This document shows positions 52,053 through 59,340 of a stretch of DNA of 60,089 bases, in pieces. Numbering within the stretch: position 1 is the first letter of the stretch; every line of letters starts with the position of its first letter. The DNA lies in the IMG/VR virus record IMGVR_UViG_3300047496_000093, positions 1-60,089 of that record, one strand, 5' to 3'. The notes below the pieces were generated by a model. The model was given only the letters and a program-made list of their open reading frames with translations. It did not search any database and was not told the DNA's origin. The position numbers and the translations under genes are program-made. This DNA comes from a virus.

Positions 52053-52122
52053 AGCGTAATCGCATTGTTTCTTTACAAATAGGCTGTGATACTTAATTCG
52101 TTAAACCCTATCAGGAGTTTTT

Positions 52123-52257
52123 ATGAGCTTAGATTTATTGCTATATGTTTTCGCTTTTGTTCTTTTTGTTGTCGCCGGTGTAGGGGTTTCATCTGGAAGG
52201 TTCAATCTCATTGCGCTTGGTCTTGCCTGCTGGGTGGCTACGTTTATTTTTAAGTAG
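52123..52257 (+). CDS. 44-aa two-span membrane peptide
   Basis: A strong AGGAG site lies 5 bases before the ATG. The product has two hydrophobic segments (LLLYVFAFVLFVVAGVGV and FNLIALGLACWVATFIF) joined by SSGR. TTTACA and TAATTC 16 bases apart upstream may be its promoter. A small holin-like or exclusion peptide would fit; unproven. Confidence 0.5.
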   Translation: MSLDLLLYVFAFVLFVVAGVGVSSGRFNLIALGLACWVATFIFK

Positions 52258-52277
52258 GATCATGGTCTTAGATCGGC

Positions 52278-52311
52278 AAACTTTACAATAGACAGCCCTA
52301 AACTTTACAAT
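52278..52311. repeat. Direct repeat AAACTTTACAAT, two copies
   Basis: Exact copies at 52278-52289 and 52300-52311, period 22 bp, fill the gap between converging genes and touch the stop of the gene on the minus strand. Purpose unknown; a regulatory or recombination site is possible. Confidence 0.6.
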
Positions 52312-52559
52312 CATTTCTGAGTTGGTTCACCCTTATAAACCCCACTTTCTGTAATGGCTATTCCACTATTTAAATCGACTGCTAATAGCGACGAATGCTT
52401 GTTTCGGTGTGCGTCAACAGCCCCTAGAGCCGCCGCCAGCCCAATCCCATTTACTGCTAGACCATCCAAGCCAAACCAATCCATAACTCGATTATCTGCG
52501 CTAGTTTTTCTCATGGCTTCTAAATACGCATTAGCAGCAACTTCAATTTCTTTATCCAT
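52311..52559 (-). CDS. Small early protein of unknown function (82 aa)
   Basis: Starts MDKEIEVAANAYLEAMRKTS behind GGAATCGGATA. Mixed helix, with a Gly/Ala-rich middle (FGLDGLAVNGIGLAAALGAV). Likely the last gene of the long leftward transcript. Not recognised. Confidence 0.55.
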   Translation of the reverse strand: MDKEIEVAANAYLEAMRKTSADNRVMDWFGLDGLAVNGIGLAAALGAVDAHRNKHSSLLAVDLNSGIAITESGVYKGEPTQK

Positions 52560-52570
52560 TATCCGATTCC

Positions 52571-52771
52571 TTATCTTGATAGGGCTTCTTTAGCCACGGA
52601 ATTGCACCCACACCCATATGCCTCATAGACTAGGATTGATTCTAATGCGACCTTATACCGCTCATTCTCGCGCATGGTATCTAATAATGTCACAATCACG
52701 CGCTGCGCCATACGATCAGTTATAATGCTGCCATTCAATGAATTTATTTCTTTTATCGTCAATCTATCCAT
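52571..52771 (-). CDS. Small early protein of unknown function (66 aa)
   Basis: GAGGTGATTT precedes the ATG at 52771, which lies inside the end of the upstream gene. Helical (MAQRVIVTLLDTMRENERYK) with a CGC motif near the C-terminus. No family recognised. Confidence 0.52.
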   Translation of the reverse strand: MDRLTIKEINSLNGSIITDRMAQRVIVTLLDTMRENERYKVALESILVYEAYGCGCNSVAKEALSR

Positions 52772-52976
52772 AAATCACCTCAATACCATCAATAGGCTCT
52801 GGGTAAATATCGCCAGAAAGTGTGTAATACATAGGATAGCCCATAAGGTCACGGCGAATGCGGGTATCAGGGTCATGGCGAATTTGAGCCATATCCACAT
52901 CAGAAACAAGCTGTAGCAGATACTTCACGTTGTTTTTCATGAAGTATGCTGTTGGCTCTATCATCAGCTTATTCAT
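52764..52976 (-). CDS. Small early protein of unknown function (70 aa)
   Basis: Contains DVDMAQIRHDPDTRIRRDLM and GYPMYYTLSGDIYPEPIDGI. Overlaps both neighbours by 8 bp. No family recognised. Confidence 0.52.
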   Translation of the reverse strand: MNKLMIEPTAYFMKNNVKYLLQLVSDVDMAQIRHDPDTRIRRDLMGYPMYYTLSGDIYPEPIDGIEVIYG

Positions 52977-53148
52977 TGACTATTTCCAATCTTATAATCT
53001 GCCCAGGGAATATTGCATCTTCTGTTGCTCTATAATATTTAGGTAAAATTGGCGCGTTTGATAGCCATTGGAATAGATTGCGCCTATGAAATCCCAATGC
53101 AAAAATGTCACCTCTTTTTACTGAATTATTGATTGGTAAATTAGACAT
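52969..53148 (-). CDS. Small protein of unknown function (59 aa)
   Basis: Starts at 53148, overlapping the upstream stop by one base (TGATG). Beta-rich, with RGDIFALGFHRRNLFQWLSN and FPGQIIRLEIV. Not recognised. Confidence 0.5.
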   Translation of the reverse strand: MSNLPINNSVKRGDIFALGFHRRNLFQWLSNAPILPKYYRATEDAIFPGQIIRLEIVNE

Positions 53149-53483
53149 CAGTATAAGTCCTCGCTGAAAAGCGTTCCCTTAATGTTCGGCTCACCTTTTA
53201 TTTGCCCCTTTCCCTCGGCAAGGATGAATGCCTCCTCGCGGGTCAAGAAGATTCCGAATTGGTCAATGAAGCCCTGCTCTGCATTGCCGCGTGTATCACG
53301 CTCCATATTCATGGCTTCGGCCTGCTTGTGCATTACTGTATCCCAATGCCTAGCACCGGCCAGAATAACTCCGCCAGTGCGATTAGCAGCGCAAACCACC
53401 CGACGATTCTTTAGGCGAGCTTCTTTGTACTCACCCTGAAACACATTGTCGTAAGTGGGATTTAAATCCATTTCTTCAAACAT
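53148..53483 (-). CDS. Conserved phage protein of unknown function (about 111 aa)
   Basis: Contains RRVVCAANRTGGVILAGARHWDTVM and EQGFIDQFGIFLTREEAFIL, a pattern I recognise as common in phage accessory regions and without known function. The start is unclear among ATGs at 53492, 53483 and 53471; the last has the best upstream purines. Confidence 0.6.
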   Translation of the reverse strand: MFEEMDLNPTYDNVFQGEYKEARLKNRRVVCAANRTGGVILAGARHWDTVMHKQAEAMNMERDTRGNAEQGFIDQFGIFLTREEAFILAEGKGQIKGEPNIKGTLFSEDLY

Positions 53484-53760
53484 CCTTGGCATCCGATTTG
53501 TTCGTCCGTTTTAGTTTTTCAATTTCCCATTTTAGCGAGGATATTTCTCGCATCAGATCGTGTGCGGGTCGAGCAACAGAATTGGCCAGTCTAATCATAT
53601 CATGAGCTGCCAGAACCATTTCCTTCTTTGGTGGAAGCAAATTCTCATTGTCTGTCCAGCCCGGAATGCCGAAATATGTTTTGTAATAAGTTTCCATCAA
53701 TGACAGCATCTCTCGTGTGTCATCTCTCCTCATCACGCCAATAAAATCAATATCCGTCAT
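53476..53760 (-). CDS. Small protein with C-terminal coiled coil (94 aa)
   Basis: The start overlaps the upstream stop as ATGA. It contains YFGIPGWTDNENLLPPKKEM and ends in MREISSLKWEIEKLKRTNKS, heptad-like. Function unknown. Confidence 0.52.
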   Translation of the reverse strand: MTDIDFIGVMRRDDTREMLSLMETYYKTYFGIPGWTDNENLLPPKKEMVLAAHDMIRLANSVARPAHDLMREISSLKWEIEKLKRTNKSDAKDV

Positions 53761-53969
53761 CTCAACACTTTCTTGGGTAACTTTGGTGGTTCAGGAAGCG
53801 GCATCCAATGCGTAGGTTCGTGAAACGTTCCATCCATTGTTGTCCATTTAGACTTCTGTATCATAGGCCAGTGATCGGTCTGAATCCTGTTAAAACCTAT
53901 GCAGCATAATAGCAATGCATCTTGGATGCGCGTGGTCTTAGGGGCGGTTTCTATCGGTTGCCATTCCAT
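53757..53969 (-). CDS. DUF551-like small protein (70 aa)
   Basis: Begins MEWQPIETAPK and ends HWMPLPEPPKLPKK, both typical of DUF551, a short phage-associated domain of unknown function. A second DUF551-like frame is at 57182. Confidence 0.72.
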   Translation of the reverse strand: MEWQPIETAPKTTRIQDALLLCCIGFNRIQTDHWPMIQKSKWTTMDGTFHEPTHWMPLPEPPKLPKKVLR

Positions 53970-53999
53970 ATATCTTGCCTATGTTGAATATTATCTTGG

Positions 54000-54362
54000 T
54001 TACTCACGATAGCTATTATAGATTTCCACCTCTATAAAATCGCCATTCTCCTGCAAAACCACGCTCCCGTTCTCCTTAACGAAATCAATCATGTCTTGCA
54101 GGGTTTCCATTTTTATAAACCAGCCATCACTATCAGCAATATGACGACGTTGGATATGCTTGCCGTTCTCCGTAGTTATGTGGTCAACACCCTTGCTGCG
54201 CCACAAACCCTCGCGCTCTCCGAAGTGTCTATCGAAATAACCCTCGGTGCATGTGCGGCCTTCAATGCGATCATATTTCTTCTGATACGCATCTTTATGG
54301 GGCGCAACCATGTTGCCGTCCAAGTCCCAATCGTTAGATGTTTTGGTAAGTAGTAATTCCAT
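54000..54362 (-). CDS. Early protein of unknown function (120 aa)
   Basis: AGGGTGATT precedes the ATG at 54362. Contains RIEGRTCTEGYFDRHFGERE and ends with a helix-strand unit (LQDMIDFVKENGSVVLQENG). Not recognised. Confidence 0.52.
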   Translation of the reverse strand: MELLLTKTSNDWDLDGNMVAPHKDAYQKKYDRIEGRTCTEGYFDRHFGEREGLWRSKGVDHITTENGKHIQRRHIADSDGWFIKMETLQDMIDFVKENGSVVLQENGDFIEVEIYNSYRE

Positions 54363-54380
54363 AATCACCCTATAAATACA

Positions 54381-54575
54381 TCAGTTTTTTACAGACATTT
54401 TGTTTTTTGCCCATTCTATATTCTGCCTAACTTTTGCAAAAGTTGCGGGCGCTTGTTTTTCTACTTCTGCTATCTCTGGAGTAATGCGAAGCAAGGATTC
54501 CCATGCATCTATCAAAAGCTCATTAACCGAACGCATCCGATCATTTTCTCGCTCTAATAATTCTCTATTTTTCAT
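54381..54575 (-). CDS. Small coiled-coil protein (64 aa)
   Basis: The ATG at 54575 follows GGGTGATGAT; longer forms overlap the upstream gene. Charged helix throughout (ELLERENDRMRSVNELLIDA). Function unknown. Confidence 0.5.
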   Translation of the reverse strand: MKNRELLERENDRMRSVNELLIDAWESLLRITPEIAEVEKQAPATFAKVRQNIEWAKNKMSVKN

Positions 54576-54579
54576 ATCA

Positions 54580-54756
54580 TCACCCAAGGTTATTATCGGT
54601 GTTTGCGTCCATTTCACGCACTTCTTTGTCAATGTCGGTTTTCGCCTTCATTCGCATAGATGTATTATGGTTTATGCGCTTCGCCTTTGGTTGATGACAA
54701 TGCTTGCATTTACAGAGGCCGTATCCAAGGTTCAGATCGTGAGGAAATGGCTTCAT
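54580..54756 (-). CDS. Small Cys/His-rich protein (58 aa)
   Basis: Residues 12-21 read YGLCKCKHCH, a compact CxCxxCH cluster likely to bind zinc, followed by a basic stretch and an acidic helix (DIDKEVREMDANTD). The start is at 54756. Nucleic-acid binding is plausible. Confidence 0.5.
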   Translation of the reverse strand: MKPFPHDLNLGYGLCKCKHCHQPKAKRINHNTSMRMKAKTDIDKEVREMDANTDNNLG

Positions 54757-54779
54757 ACAATCATCCGTCTTTTCAGTGT

Positions 54780-54944
54780 TTATGCTGCTTTAATAGATTT
54801 CATGCTCTCGATATAATCGTAGGTATCGGAAGCCCATTTCCTAGCGGCGGCAATTACAATGTCTTGATCTCTAACCATTGGATTCACAAAAGCGCCAAGA
54901 ACATCTTGGGTGATCTGGTCTACAATAATTTTCTTAATATCCAT
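54780..54944 (-). CDS. Small helical protein (54 aa)
   Basis: GAGGGATAAC precedes the ATG at 54944. Reads MDIKKIIVDQITQDVLGAFV, then IVIAAARKWASDTYDYIESM. Not recognised. It is the first gene after the regulator on this strand. Confidence 0.5.
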   Translation of the reverse strand: MDIKKIIVDQITQDVLGAFVNPMVRDQDIVIAAARKWASDTYDYIESMKSIKAA

Positions 54945-54971
54945 GTTATCCCTCACTCGGTGTGTTTGTAG

Positions 54972-55160
54972 TTAGTCGTTTTCAACGTAGTCAATATGTA
55001 AGTCCAAAATCTCAAGGACTCGCTCACTAAAGTCTCTACGTCCATTTACCATATCAGAAACATATTGCTTGGTAAGGCCGTTTATCTTAGCAAACGCTTG
55101 CTGAGTTTTCACTTCCTTTATCCTCTTCCGAAGGCGTTTTCTTACTGCGTTTTTGTTCAT
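54972..55160 (-). CDS. Cro/C1-type helix-turn-helix repressor (62 aa)
   Basis: A single HTH domain: QQAFAKINGLTKQYVSDMVNGRR, where LTKQYVSDMVN is the recognition helix. No dimerisation or cleavage domain, so it is of the short type. It is divergent from the integrase, and the 14-bp operator candidate lies between them, making it the likely switch of lysogeny or integration. Confidence 0.75.
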   Translation of the reverse strand: MNKNAVRKRLRKRIKEVKTQQAFAKINGLTKQYVSDMVNGRRDFSERVLEILDLHIDYVEND

Positions 55161-55220
55161 ATAACCTGTGTACGCTAATCAGCGGAACAATGCAAGCATT
55201 ATTTTATAGGGGCATCCTGA

Positions 55221-55255
55221 GTTATATTGAAACTGGCAATTTTGCCAATTCATAT
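55221..55255. promoter_or_regulatory. Divergent regulator/integrase promoter with palindromic operator
   Basis: The palindrome TGGCAA-TT-TTGCCA (55234-55247) overlaps a minus-strand promoter TTGGCA (55248-55243), 16 bp, TATAAC (55226-55221) for the regulator. In the plus direction TTGAAA (55227-55232), 17 bp, TCATAT (55250-55255) may serve the integrase, although its transcript would leave little leader. A protein bound to the palindrome would cover both. Confidence 0.5.
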
Positions 55256-55268
55256 AACGGAGGAACCT

Positions 55269-56114
55269 ATGATAACGCTAGATTCATTACTCACAAAATA
55301 TCTGACATGGTGCGGCACCCATCGCGCACCGCGAAGCTGCGAATGGTATGAGGGACATATAACGGGCTTCCGTAAGCATCTGGGTGATTCGGTAAACATG
55401 GATGCAATGGACTTAAAGCCTTTCCATATTGCTGAATGGACGGACTCACATCCCAAGTGGGGTGATACCTATAAGGGCGGCGCAATCGTGGCTGTGAAGC
55501 GTGTTTACTCTTGGGCGGAAGAGATGGGATACATTGACGCAAACCCCGTCAAAAAGATGAAAAAGCCTACAGCGAAGCGTAGGGACAATCATATGCGGCC
55601 AGAGGATTTCGAGAACATCCTTTCACGCCTTCACATAGGCGATCCGTTCCGCGACCTATTCTTGTTCGCATGGCATACGGGCGCTAGGCCGCAAGAGATA
55701 CGTCATCTTGAGCCACGTCACGTTGATTTGCAAAATGGGCGCATTGTGTTGCCTAAGGAGGAATCCAAAGGAAAAAAGAAATCAAGGGTGATATATTTGC
55801 ATGGGGTTTCTTTGGAGATTATCCAGAGATTGATGTCTCAAGAGCGAGAAGGGAAGTTGTTCTTGAATAATCGGCATACGCCATGGACGAAGTGGGCGCT
55901 GTGTAATCGTATGCACAGGCTTTCTAAGCTCACAGGCAAGCGCATGGCTATGTATGATGCACGTCACGGGTTTGCGACTAGGAAACTCATTCAAGGCCAC
56001 GATCATCTCACAGTTGCCGCGCTGATGGGGCATGTGGATGGTAGTATGCTTGCCAAGGTCTATAGTCATATCGACTCCGACGACGAGCACTTAAAACGTG
56101 CGCTGGAGGGCTGA
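55269..56114 (+). CDS. int: Tyrosine site-specific integrase (281 aa)
   Basis: GGAGGAACCT precedes the ATG at 55269. An N-terminal SAM-like core-binding domain (1-95) is followed by the catalytic domain: Arg140 (HTGARPQEIRHL), Lys in KGKKKSRVI, Arg232-His233 in YDARHGFA where the usual first His is Tyr229, His255 (LMGHVD) and nucleophile Tyr265 (KVYSHI). It would integrate and excise the phage. It is on the opposite strand from surrounding genes. No attP could be recognised. Confidence 0.9.
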   Translation: MITLDSLLTKYLTWCGTHRAPRSCEWYEGHITGFRKHLGDSVNMDAMDLKPFHIAEWTDSHPKWGDTYKGGAIVAVKRVYSWAEEMGYIDANPVKKMKKPTAKRRDNHMRPEDFENILSRLHIGDPFRDLFLFAWHTGARPQEIRHLEPRHVDLQNGRIVLPKEESKGKKKSRVIYLHGVSLEIIQRLMSQEREGKLFLNNRHTPWTKWALCNRMHRLSKLTGKRMAMYDARHGFATRKLIQGHDHLTVAALMGHVDGSMLAKVYSHIDSDDEHLKRALEG

Positions 56115-56115
56115 T

Positions 56116-56604
56116 ATGGAAAAACTAGTGTATATATGGCTCAATGACGACTACCAGGCCATCATAGATGCGGAGGATTATGATTTAATCGCTCCTTACT
56201 ATTGGTATCCGTCTATACGCCGATACAAAGATACATATAAATGCTATGCCGTGGCTCTCCATAAGAAAAAGCTTGTATCAATACATCGATTACTTATGGC
56301 GCACCCATCAAAGCCAGAAGTTGACCATATCAATGGTGATAGCTTAGACAATAGACGGTGCAATCTTCGGCCAGCCACTAGAGAGGAGAATGCCAGAAAT
56401 GTAGGTGTTAGACGAGATAATCTAACGGGCTATAAGGGTGTGACTCCATTAAACGGAGGATACGCAGCTCGTATAGAGGTGAACAAAGCCCCGTTTATGA
56501 TTGGGGTTTACACTACTGCTATAGAAGCGGCGAAAGCATATGACAGCGTAGCAAGAAAAGTTCATAAAGAGTTCTGCCGTCTTAATTTCCCTGATGACCC
56601 GTGA
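56116..56604 (+). CDS. HNH endonuclease with AP2 DNA-binding domain (162 aa)
   Basis: GGAGGGCTGAT precedes the ATG. Residues 1-95 carry the HNH core (SIHRLLMAHPSKPEVDHING, DNRRCNLRPATREEN); the C-terminal half is an AP2/ERF-like domain (YKGVTPLNGGYAARIEV...IGVYTTAIEAAKAYD). This is the free-standing homing-endonuclease architecture, encoded 1 bp after the integrase. No intron is evident. Confidence 0.85.
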   Translation: MEKLVYIWLNDDYQAIIDAEDYDLIAPYYWYPSIRRYKDTYKCYAVALHKKKLVSIHRLLMAHPSKPEVDHINGDSLDNRRCNLRPATREENARNVGVRRDNLTGYKGVTPLNGGYAARIEVNKAPFMIGVYTTAIEAAKAYDSVARKVHKEFCRLNFPDDP

Positions 56605-56606
56605 GG

Positions 56607-56909
56607 TCAATCAGTATCCCTATACTCGCTAGGGTGCTTTTTGATCTTCTTGTATAAATGCTCAGCCCATGCCGCTAATTTCATTCCCGGCGTCATGGCT
56701 TCCCACTGCAAGGCCCTGCGAAGGCGTTCAATTTCGTCGGCAGCTTCATCCATAAGCGTGGTTTCCTCTCCCCACCGGATTTTCTCGCCCATGTGAATCA
56801 TGTCTGAAACCGTGCGCAGGCGTTTAGGTAAATCATTCGTCAGTCCGGTTCCCACGCCATTCCGGCATGCATCGGGCCTCTGCTTATTGCCATTATTTTC
56901 TTGCGCCAT
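56607..56909 (-). CDS. Small early protein of unknown function (100 aa)
   Basis: The core LPKRLRTVSDMIHMGEKIRW...LMDEAADEIERLRRAL is a recurrent small phage helical unit. Converges with the HNH gene with only a 2-bp gap. Start at 56909 behind AAGAACGAG. Function unknown. Confidence 0.55.
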   Translation of the reverse strand: MAQENNGNKQRPDACRNGVGTGLTNDLPKRLRTVSDMIHMGEKIRWGEETTLMDEAADEIERLRRALQWEAMTPGMKLAAWAEHLYKKIKKHPSEYRDTD

Positions 56910-57031
56910 ACTCGTTCTTTTCTTTCTTGTTTTCGTACATCATGACCGAAAGTGGTATCTCCATATTGGGCCTTGCGTAACTGAAACAGTTCCCACCAAA
57001 AATCTATTTGTAAAGAATGCCACCATCTCAC
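56840..57031 (-). CDS. Small basic, Trp-rich protein (63 aa), GTG start
   Basis: GTG at 57031 is preceded by GGGAG at 7 bases and overlaps the upstream 14-residue frame as GTGA. The product starts with RWWHSLQIDFWWELFQLRKA and becomes Lys/Arg-rich. It overlaps the 56607 gene by 70 bp. Moderate support. Confidence 0.45.
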   Translation of the reverse strand: MRWWHSLQIDFWWELFQLRKAQYGDTTFGHDVRKQERKERVWRKKIMAISRGPMHAGMAWEPD

Positions 57032-57072
57032 TTATCGACTCCCGGTTGATCGACGTTTGATTTGTTGCTCAT
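57028..57072 (-). CDS. 14-aa leader-like peptide
   Basis: An ATG at 57072 overlapping the previous stop (TAATG) opens 14 codons (MSNKSNVDQPGVDK) that end in GTGA at the next start. It may only serve to couple translation, or be chance. Confidence 0.25.
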   Translation of the reverse strand: MSNKSNVDQPGVDK

Positions 57073-57185
57073 TATTTCCATGGATTGTCCTTATAGACGG
57101 CGTTAATGAAGGCAAAGACAAAAATCACCGCGCTCAAAACAACAACCACGGCTGGAAAATAGTGTATAAATTCTGATGTTGTCAT
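57072..57185 (-). CDS. 37-aa single-span membrane peptide
   Basis: MTTSEFIHYF followed by PAVVVVLSAVIFVFAFINAV, one membrane span, and YKDNPWK. The start overlaps the upstream stop as ATGA. One of several such peptides in this genome. Function unknown. Confidence 0.5.
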   Translation of the reverse strand: MTTSEFIHYFPAVVVVLSAVIFVFAFINAVYKDNPWK

Positions 57186-57436
57186 GACTCGCCTTCTATT
57201 TGAGTGGTCGGAATATCCAGCAATTTCCAGCCGACGGCGGCGCATTGATATTTTGGGTATAGACTATTGAAAACCGCATCTTCCGCCGTGTAGCCATTTG
57301 CCGATTTATACAAAAGGATTAATGGCGTATTCTCCGGCGCTTTATCTAGCGGTTGCCATCCACTATAGCTACTTGGGGCTTTTGCATCGTTACTTGGAGC
57401 TTCACCCGATTCCCGCTCGATAGTTCGGCCAAGGCC
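57182..57436 (-). pseudogene. DUF551-like frame without a start codon
   Basis: The frame is open from an in-frame TGA at 57437-57439 to a TGA at 57182 and reads SSYSGWQPLDKAPENTPLIL and VGWKLLDIPTTQIEGES, coding-like and reminiscent of DUF551. No ATG, GTG or TTG is present in frame. Its 5' part overlaps the HNH-fusion gene in another frame, and its stop is coupled to the next gene. Start loss, a frameshifted fusion or a non-standard start are possible. Confidence 0.42.
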
Positions 57437-58023
57437 TCAAACAGCGGCAATAGTGCGATATGCTGTTCGCTGGCTTGAATATATTGATCTGCATTGCTGA
57501 TAAACTTCTCAATTCCAGCTTTCAGTGCCGGTATTTGTTCATCGCGAAGCTCAACTATTTTTCCGCGCAGCATAGTGTTGTCATACTTTAGGTCGTCACA
57601 GATGGTTACGATTGATGCCTTATCGGACATCGCCAATTTCCCGCGCTCTTGCCATGCTTCAAGCATATCCTCATCGCCATGCTCAAAGGCATTGTGCGTA
57701 CGGTTGGCAAAGCGTCGGCTGTACCATCCGTTTTGCTGAGTCGTAGCAGGACGCAAATTATCGAATTGATTGTCAAGAGTATTGCCATTCTTATGGTCAA
57801 TCTGGGTAAAGCTACCCGCTACCATCTGATGCAGATAAAACATGCGCTTCACTCGCTTTTGGCCCTTTTGCTTGCTATATAGTTCAGCAAAAGCATACGG
57901 CTTTTTCTGCAATCCTGAGTACATAATATACCAAGTATGCCTGTTTAGCAGGGTGTAAGAATCGTCATCCACCAACACGGTGTATTTCTGATCGTTCCAC
58001 TTAATATAAATTTCTTTTGTCAT
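57346..58023 (-). CDS. HNH endonuclease fused to a phage coiled-coil domain (225 aa)
   Basis: AAGGTTAAT precedes the ATG. Residues 1-105 are an HNH homing-type domain (LVDDDSYTLLNRHTWYI, QIDHKNGNTLDNQFDNLRPA), without an AP2 domain. The rest (about 110-225) is an unrelated helical phage protein (MLRGKIVELRDEQIPALKAG) ending VAIVDGNR. This looks like an endonuclease gene joined in frame to the remnant of a resident gene. Confidence 0.72.
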   Translation of the reverse strand: MTKEIYIKWNDQKYTVLVDDDSYTLLNRHTWYIMYSGLQKKPYAFAELYSKQKGQKRVKRMFYLHQMVAGSFTQIDHKNGNTLDNQFDNLRPATTQQNGWYSRRFANRTHNAFEHGDEDMLEAWQERGKLAMSDKASIVTICDDLKYDNTMLRGKIVELRDEQIPALKAGIEKFISNADQYIQASEQHIALLPLFEALAELSSGNRVKLQVTMQKPQVAIVDGNR

Positions 58024-58045
58024 ATTAACCTTGGTGCTTGAACAT

Positions 58046-58411
58046 TTACTTGGTTGTGCTTTTCAATTTGCTAGCCAGCTCATCCATGATGTAGAGCTTG
58101 GGAGCATCGCGTATTTCGATCACGGTGCTATAAGAACATCCCGCCGCGATCGAGCATCCAACCCAAGCGATAAAGAAAAAGCATGATGGGCCACCGCCTT
58201 CGTCGCCAGCAATAATTGCCATTCCGAGAAACATCAGGAAGGCTATCGCCGCTGCAATTATCCATCCGATCATCCACATATGAGACATCTCCGCACCGTA
58301 AATAAGCATCTGTTGTGCCACATCTGGCAATTGAGCCTTAGCGAACACCACTGTGTCATTCATATAGTCCATCAATTTGTGAACCGCGTCTTGGTAAGCG
58401 TCTGTAGTCAT
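58046..58411 (-). CDS. Membrane protein with two spans (121 aa)
   Basis: GAGGATAATAAA precedes the start. A soluble helical N-terminus (1-45) is followed by WMIGWIIAAAIAFLMFLGMA and FFFIAWVGCSIAAGC, two hydrophobic segments with an acidic hinge (GDEGGG). Function unknown; envelope localisation is inferred. Confidence 0.6.
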   Translation of the reverse strand: MTTDAYQDAVHKLMDYMNDTVVFAKAQLPDVAQQMLIYGAEMSHMWMIGWIIAAAIAFLMFLGMAIIAGDEGGGPSCFFFIAWVGCSIAAGCSYSTVIEIRDAPKLYIMDELASKLKSTTK

Positions 58412-58436
58412 TTTATTATCCTCGTTATCCCGTCCG

Positions 58437-58688
58437 TTAATTCGTTTTGCTCAATTCTCTCAATGTTTCTTCCGGCGTGGCTACGTCTGTTTCTGCGCTA
58501 TCATGTGCTTTCGCAGAATCAATAGCCCAGCCGGGTGCAGTATATGGTCCGTCAACTATTTTGGTTAAGGCGCTTCTGGGAATCCATAACGCCCATCCAT
58601 GATAGTAAAATTTTATAGCCTTTTCGGTCTTGGCAAATATGTCACCAAGGATTCTATCTCCCGTAGGCTTGTATTTCCTTACTTTCAT
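58437..58688 (-). CDS. Small early protein of unknown function (83 aa)
   Basis: GGGTGATCT precedes the ATG. The first half has IFAKTEKAIKFYYHGWALWIPRSAL, a beta/alpha unit seen in other phage early proteins; the rest is disordered. Not assigned. Confidence 0.55.
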   Translation of the reverse strand: MKVRKYKPTGDRILGDIFAKTEKAIKFYYHGWALWIPRSALTKIVDGPYTAPGWAIDSAKAHDSAETDVATPEETLRELSKTN

Positions 58689-58716
58689 AGATCACCCAAA
58701 CCGTTATTCTGACGTG

Positions 58717-59109
58717 TTATGCTGCGATTTCTTCGGTCATTCCCTTGTATTGAATGCCTCCTTCAAGAAGTAGGAATTTGCCAGCACCGAAATTCTCCAC
58801 GCATTGAGCTTTGAGGCGGTCATATACCTCAGCAGGAATGGTGCCTTCGTAATGAAGGATATGCATTTTACGTCCTTCAATTTTCGCACCATCTTTCCCG
58901 CACCGCACAAACTCATGCTCATCCTTCACAAAGCAGCGAGGTTCATTTTTCCTTGACTGTTCTGTCCAAAAATCACCAGCTTTTGCCAAAGCCCAAATCT
59001 GCGTTCCGTTAATTTTTACGCATTCCCATATATTGGTCAGATACGACCTGTCACCCGTGCGTCTATTCTTGGAAACCGTGAAGTAATCGCCTACTAAAAT
59101 TGTGTCCAT
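58717..59109 (-). CDS. Early protein of unknown function (130 aa)
   Basis: TTAGGAGAA precedes the ATG. Contains YFTVSKNRRTGDRSYLTNIW and FWTEQSRKNEPRCFVKDEHE, beta-rich with conserved-looking aromatics. No family recognised. Confidence 0.55.
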   Translation of the reverse strand: MDTILVGDYFTVSKNRRTGDRSYLTNIWECVKINGTQIWALAKAGDFWTEQSRKNEPRCFVKDEHEFVRCGKDGAKIEGRKMHILHYEGTIPAEVYDRLKAQCVENFGAGKFLLLEGGIQYKGMTEEIAA

Positions 59110-59158
59110 AAAATTCTCCTAATTTATTGTTAATCTCGACTACTGAATTCTTTCTCGG

Positions 59159-59338
59159 TTACTCTCTCACCTCAACATCAAATCCCATATCAAGCAATTC
59201 AAATTTCTGATACTCACTTATCAGACCATTGTGCCTATGAAACGCATCATCGTTACCAAACCGCGCAAACCGCATTGCTAGATCATTAAGCGGAACATAG
59301 CCTCGCTCCATCTTTTTCAATATGATGCGGCATTGCAT
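59159..59338 (-). CDS. Small early protein of unknown function (59 aa)
   Basis: AGGGGAAATTAGAT precedes the ATG at 59338. Product MQCRIILKKMERGYVPLNDL, then RFARFGNDDAFHRHNGLISE and ending FDVEVRE. It follows the repeat-protein gene by 2 bp. Not recognised. Confidence 0.55.
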   Translation of the reverse strand: MQCRIILKKMERGYVPLNDLAMRFARFGNDDAFHRHNGLISEYQKFELLDMGFDVEVRE

Positions 59339-59340
59339 AT

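Noticed and set aside
55161-55268. tRNA-derived attP site
   Set aside because: No tRNA 3'-end sequence (T-loop GGTTCGA plus acceptor stem) was found beside the integrase; attP is not identified.
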